The notes beneath the pieces are model-generated. The model made no database searches. It had not been told where the DNA came from and saw only the letters and a list, made by a program, of their open reading frames with translations. The translations under genes were made by a program, and so were the position numbers. Below, in pieces: positions 8,501 through 10,848 of a DNA stretch of 10,848 bases (position 1 is its first letter; each line of letters opens with the position of its first letter). The stretch is from Desulfobacteraceae bacterium (lineage in GTDB: Bacteria > Desulfobacterota > Desulfobacteria > Desulfobacterales > UBA11574), in the NCBI GenBank assembly GCA_002868985.1, contig PKTV01000446.1, positions 1-10,848 of the forward strand, read 5' to 3'.

Positions 8501-10848
8501 GGCAACCTTTACATTAGCAATGGTAACGGTATTCGGAAGGTCAATACAGACGGCATCATAACTACTGCTGCTGGCAAAGGGCCAGCCGGGTACAACGGTG
8601 ACGGCATTCCTGCCACAGATGCCCTTCTGAATAATGCATATGGAATTACAATGGATGCCGCAGGCAACCTTTACATAGCAGATTGCTATAATCATCGTGT
8701 TCGCAAGGTCGATACAAATGGCATCATAACTACTGTAGCCGGTAATGGGACCAGCGGCTTCACCGGCGATGGGGGTTCTGCCATCGAAGCCCAAATTGAT
8801 CATCCTCGTGACGTGGCTGTGGATTCTGCGGGAAATCTTTATATCTCGGACAGCTATAACCACCGTATTCGGAAGGTCGATACAAGTGGTATCATAACTA
8901 CGATAGCAGGCAGTGGCCCAGCTGGCTCGTATCTAGATGAATACGGCGGCGACGGAGGTCTTGCTACTCAGGCAAGACTTTCTCAACCGCATGGTCTTGC
9001 CTTGGATTCTACGGGAAATCTTTACATTGCAGATAGTTTCAATAATCGTGTTCGTAAAGTGCATACAAACGGTATCATAACTACTGTAGCAGGAAGTGTC
9101 TATGGTATTAGTACGTTTGGCGTTTGTTTGGACCCCTTGGACAACCTTTACATCGCGGATTTTGATTATCATAAAATCACAAAGATATCTTTCCCTTCAG
9201 TCCTATCTGATTATACGACTAGCGGTCACGTTATCTTTAGTGAAAAAGGCGTGGGATATATCATAAGCAGAACCGGCCGACATCATGCTACGATAGACCT
9301 TGATACAGGCGTAACTTTGTATGAATTCAGCTATGATGAAAATCAAAACCTGGTTTCCGTTATCGATCAATTTGGCAACCAGACCACAATCAATCGGGAC
9401 GGAAGTAGTGTAGCCACTTCTATCACATCTCCCGATGGACTCACGACTCAGCTATCCATAGGTGCCGATAACCATCTCAACCGCATTACCTATCCGGATG
9501 GTAGTTTCTATACCTTTGAGTATACACCTGAAGGACTGCTGACCGCTAAAATCGAACCTCAAGGAAATCCGTTTGATCATGCATTCAACGTTTCCGGACA
9601 ACTGGCGGATGTAACTGACGAAGAAGGAGGACACTGGAATTACATAAGGAACGTATATGAAAACGGTGATATACTGACAGAAGTAACAACTGGCGAAGGA
9701 AATGTCACCTCGTATATAGACCATACCGATCCAATCGAGAACTATACGTCCACCATCACCGATCCTACAGGGGCCGAGACACTGTTTACCCAGTCTGCAG
9801 ACGGGTTGGTCGTAACCAAGGTTCTCCCCTGCGGTATGGACCTTGAATTCCTTTACGGCATCGATTATCAATACAAATTAAAATATATAAAAGAGATGAG
9901 AGAAAACACGCCTAGCGCTCTTCAAAAGGTGACAACCAAAAGTAAGAGCTACCAGGATACAAACGGGGAAGGAACGCCGGATCTGATCACCCACAGAGTA
10001 ACCGTCAACGGCAAGATCACAAAAATTATACACAATACCCTTCTGGCGCAAAAGAGCGTCATATCCCCGGAAAACAGAAACATTACTACACTTTACGATC
10101 CTACAAACCTATCGACGACCAGTGTAAGTGTGCCTGGTCTTTTTGATACATCTTACGGGTATGACAACAGGGGCAGATTGACCTCTATCACTACCAATAC
10201 CAGACAAACCGCCTTTACCTATAATGCAAAAGGGTTCCTTGAATCATTAACCGATCCGGGAGGCTATACTGCCACTTACACCCACGATGCAGTGGGTCGC
10301 ACAACCGGGATCGGCAGACCGGATGGTAGCTCAGTTGCGTTTAATTATGATAACAACGGCAACATGACCGTGTTGACCAATCCATCGTCCATCAATCATG
10401 GCTTTGGTTACAACAAGGTTAATCGGAACAGTTCGTATCAGACGCCTTTGAGCGGCAGTTACAGCTATGTGTATGACAAAGACCGAAGACTGAAACAGAC
10501 CAACTTTCCTTCCGGAAATCAGGTCAACAACATTTATGACACAACACGGCTTTCTCAGATTCAGACACCCGAGGGGAACATTGACTTTACATATCTATGC
10601 AGCACTAAGGTAGGATCGATCACGAAAGGATCGGAATCGATCGCCTACGGCTATGACGGTAAACTTGTTACGTCTGAATCCTTGAGCGGTACGTTAAACC
10701 AGGCTCTTGGTTACACCTATAACGATGATTTTAATCTAACCTCGCTGACCTATGCCGGTGTGACTGAAAGCTACGCCTATGATAATGATGGTCTGTTGAC
10801 CAGGGCAGGGAGCTTTTCTATTTCTCGCAATTCCGGAAACGGCCTGCC
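5504..10848 (+). CDS. Teneurin-like exported NHL and YD/RHS repeat protein (3' end beyond window)
   Basis: The frame is open from an ATG preceded by GGAGG at six bases through the last base: 1781 codons without a stop. Residues 1-24 are a Sec signal peptide (cut after I-H-A). In order follow an unassigned beta-rich domain (25-131); three Ig-like repeats (132-366); a transthyretin/carboxypeptidase-regulatory-like domain (399-479) with HPEYG (423-427) and VPWND (465-469); a linker with Ca-binding-type Asp loops (D624-E654) and an HFTPWDCNWPYGPP motif; an FN-plug-like domain with YASNR-x-PGY (742 onward), WDGLD (797-801), GWTLSSHH (876-883) and LYKGDG (893-898); six NHL repeats (910-1230); and YD repeats (about 1255-1781), e.g. 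YDNRGRLTSI and YDNDGLLTRAG. This is the core order of teneurins. The variable RHS C-terminus is not seen, so toxin activity cannot be judged. A surface or secreted location is inferred from the signal peptide. Confidence 0.93.
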   Translation, partial: MYRKVCCLFIFLFLCSAFPSLIHADNQTVFGPKSFEIGRWHILASVNTFNVEDPGEGVVTITKNTPDKPINSGFILFNTTLVPLRDFLTGAEVVFEKEITLRSINFITVFLLGTPEASVTITINAGGTPALPPEVSFSADPQTITMGESSALSWNVIDADIISIDPGIGSVGPNGPYEVFPTETTTYTITAVGTGGTTTKSVTVSVNIPLPTVSITADPEAILLGESSTLTWSSTHADTCMIEPGIGSVDVSGSTQVSPTETTTYTITATGPGGTAASDVTITVTDPNAPPSVTMTPASAVISQGESITLTWNSERAQSAFIDNGVGSLPVNGSTTVSPDHTTIYTLTVTGTTGSSSAQAKIQVTGNPAPVPEGSFGKQYEDLIPNDATVDEYDTKRFSLITGLVRSIDDSPISDVSVTLHGHPEYGTVSTDAQGRFSLPIEGGTTLTVVYQKDGFITAHRKVYVPWNDIAIAETIRMIDQDPLSTTVTFDGNPNTIVTHQSSEVSDEFGSRSATMVFTGDNHAYLVDENGNGVQELTTITTRATEYTTPESMPAKLPPNSAYTYCAELGVDGAQRVRFEKPVITWVNNFLGFDVGEIVPVGYYDRDRGVWVPSDNGVVVKLLDTDSDGIVDALDANGDDNPDDLNSNGSFSDEVEGLNDPEKYQPDSTFWRVAVTHFTPWDCNWPYGPPADAIAPNPEGLPKVGQQCVEDCQRQTGSFVEERGRIFHEDIHIPGTGMTMHYASNRVPGYINAIFVPASGNVVPDSLKRIIVSVRVAGRTFEQMLDPLPNQKVEIGWDGLDFLGREVVNPTAQVSIGFEYNLLLYTASDEFYQAFAQAGDDVTLINGREGNMVTWKHSSLVIQHPNREQIGTIAQGWTLSSHHYLTLNNASTLYKGDGSVVNDNVNVKNLLTRVVGGGGGTYCGDGGLATQACIWNPEGVNVDAAGNLYISDTTNHRIRKVDTDGIITTVAGGGSDSGDGIPATDARLSFPTGSVVDATGNLYISNGNGIRKVNTDGIITTAAGKGPAGYNGDGIPATDALLNNAYGITMDAAGNLYIADCYNHRVRKVDTNGIITTVAGNGTSGFTGDGGSAIEAQIDHPRDVAVDSAGNLYISDSYNHRIRKVDTSGIITTIAGSGPAGSYLDEYGGDGGLATQARLSQPHGLALDSTGNLYIADSFNNRVRKVHTNGIITTVAGSVYGISTFGVCLDPLDNLYIADFDYHKITKISFPSVLSDYTTSGHVIFSEKGVGYIISRTGRHHATIDLDTGVTLYEFSYDENQNLVSVIDQFGNQTTINRDGSSVATSITSPDGLTTQLSIGADNHLNRITYPDGSFYTFEYTPEGLLTAKIEPQGNPFDHAFNVSGQLADVTDEEGGHWNYIRNVYENGDILTEVTTGEGNVTSYIDHTDPIENYTSTITDPTGAETLFTQSADGLVVTKVLPCGMDLEFLYGIDYQYKLKYIKEMRENTPSALQKVTTKSKSYQDTNGEGTPDLITHRVTVNGKITKIIHNTLLAQKSVISPENRNITTLYDPTNLSTTSVSVPGLFDTSYGYDNRGRLTSITTNTRQTAFTYNAKGFLESLTDPGGYTATYTHDAVGRTTGIGRPDGSSVAFNYDNNGNMTVLTNPSSINHGFGYNKVNRNSSYQTPLSGSYSYVYDKDRRLKQTNFPSGNQVNNIYDTTRLSQIQTPEGNIDFTYLCSTKVGSITKGSESIAYGYDGKLVTSESLSGTLNQALGYTYNDDFNLTSLTYAGVTESYAYDNDGLLTRAGSFSISRNSGNGL
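5897..6601 (+). repeat. Three tandem Ig-like domain repeats
   Basis: Units of 78, 80 and 77 residues begin at residues 132, 210 and 290. Each follows the pattern P-x-V-S/T...GES-x-L-x-W...I-x-x-G-I/V-GS-V/L...V-x-P-x-x-TT-x-Y-T-I/L-T-x-x-G-x-x-G, ending in an alternating beta strand. This is the bacterial Ig-like type common in exported deltaproteobacterial proteins and probably forms a stalk holding the C-terminal shell away from the cell. Confidence 0.8.
8231..9193 (+). repeat. Six NHL repeats (beta-propeller blades)
   Basis: Units start at 8231, 8399, 8555, 8723, 8891 and 9074 and encode 56, 52, 56, 56, 61 and about 40 residues. The consensus is I-I-T-T-V-A-G-x-G...GDGG-x-A-T-x-A-x-L-x-x-P-x-G-x-x-x-D-x-x-GNLYIAD-x-x-N-H-R-x-RKV-D-T-x-G. 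The sixth lacks the GDGG-to-PxG linker. Unit 2 has lost the D-x-x-N-H-R part (it reads NGNGIRKV). Several stretches are conserved even at silent sites, e.g. ATCATAACTAC in units 2-6, indicating recent duplication or gene conversion. A six-bladed propeller is the natural fold. Confidence 0.88.
8255..8263 (+). repeat. Nine-G homopolymer inside the coding region
   Basis: A run of nine G follows G5-A (8249-8254) and encodes Gly within VVGGGGG at the start of the first NHL repeat. With nine G the frame stays open. Gain or loss of one G would shift the frame before the propeller and YD shell, so this is a possible phase-variation tract, and also a site where sequencing errors are common. Confidence 0.6.
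9302..10848 (+). repeat. YD/RHS repeat region (incomplete)
   Basis: Degenerate repeats of roughly 20 residues with the form G-x-L/V-x-x-I/V-T-D-P-x-G-x-x-x-x-F/Y-x-Y-D-x-x-G-R/N-L encode the beta-strand spiral of an RHS shell. Clear copies include YDENQNLVSV, YPDGSFYTFEY, YGYDNRGRLTSI, FNYDNNGNMTVL and YAYDNDGLLTRAG. The middle (about residues 1390-1540) is poorly conserved, as in other shell proteins. The region runs off the window, so the closing conserved core and any C-terminal cargo domain are missing. Confidence 0.88.

Noticed and set aside
8198..8863. Long antisense open frame of 221 codons opposite the NHL repeats
   Set aside because: It exists because the repeats on the plus strand share codon phase, so its own repeats mirror theirs. 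It has no start signals and sits inside a strong sense gene.
8231..9193. CRISPR array
   Set aside because: The repeats are about 168 nt, coding, and in frame with NHL consensus, with no short repeat/spacer alternation.

Overview
The window looks like chromosome of a Gram-negative, probably anaerobic bacterium of the Desulfobacterota (former deltaproteobacterial sulfate-reducer) type. This placement is an inference from moderate GC, a stand-alone larE, Sec-exported proteins, a sigma-54-like promoter, and an NHL plus YD/RHS protein of a style common in that group. No taxonomic marker gene is present.

Positions 1-4812 hold four genes. A Sec-exported, LolA-like protein of unknown role (27-869) is followed by pyrG, CTP synthase (968-2614). 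The gap between them carries a short solo copy of a repeat end that recurs further downstream. larE, a PP-loop sulfur transferase for nickel-pincer cofactor synthesis, lies convergently on the minus strand (2661-3479) with its own promoter-like sequence. Diverging from it is a 405-residue single-pass membrane protein (3595-4812) with a histone-H1-like Lys/Ala N-terminus, closed by a strong intrinsic terminator.

Positions 4813-5503 form a 691-bp non-coding stretch with unusual structure. In order it holds the terminator, two tandem 18-bp palindromes spaced exactly 22 bp, a 12-bp palindrome about 110 bp upstream of a predicted sigma-54 start site, a near-consensus -24/-12 promoter, and a 262-bp MITE-like element with 17-bp terminal inverted repeats (15/17 matching). 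That element contains an elaborate 101-nt hairpin. It lies between the putative promoter and the next gene, so it would form most of the 5' leader.

From 5504 to the window end there is one uninterrupted reading frame (at least 1781 codons, no stop). It encodes a giant exported protein with this order: signal peptide, N-terminal beta domain, three Ig-like repeats, a transthyretin/carboxypeptidase-regulatory-like domain, a Ca-loop-bearing linker, an FN-plug-like domain, six NHL repeats, and a YD/RHS shell that continues past the window. This is the domain order of the extracellular core of animal teneurins, with matching landmark motifs. The C-terminal cargo, toxin or otherwise, lies outside the window. 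A nine-G run at the boundary between the FN-plug-like domain and the NHL repeats is a candidate slippage switch.
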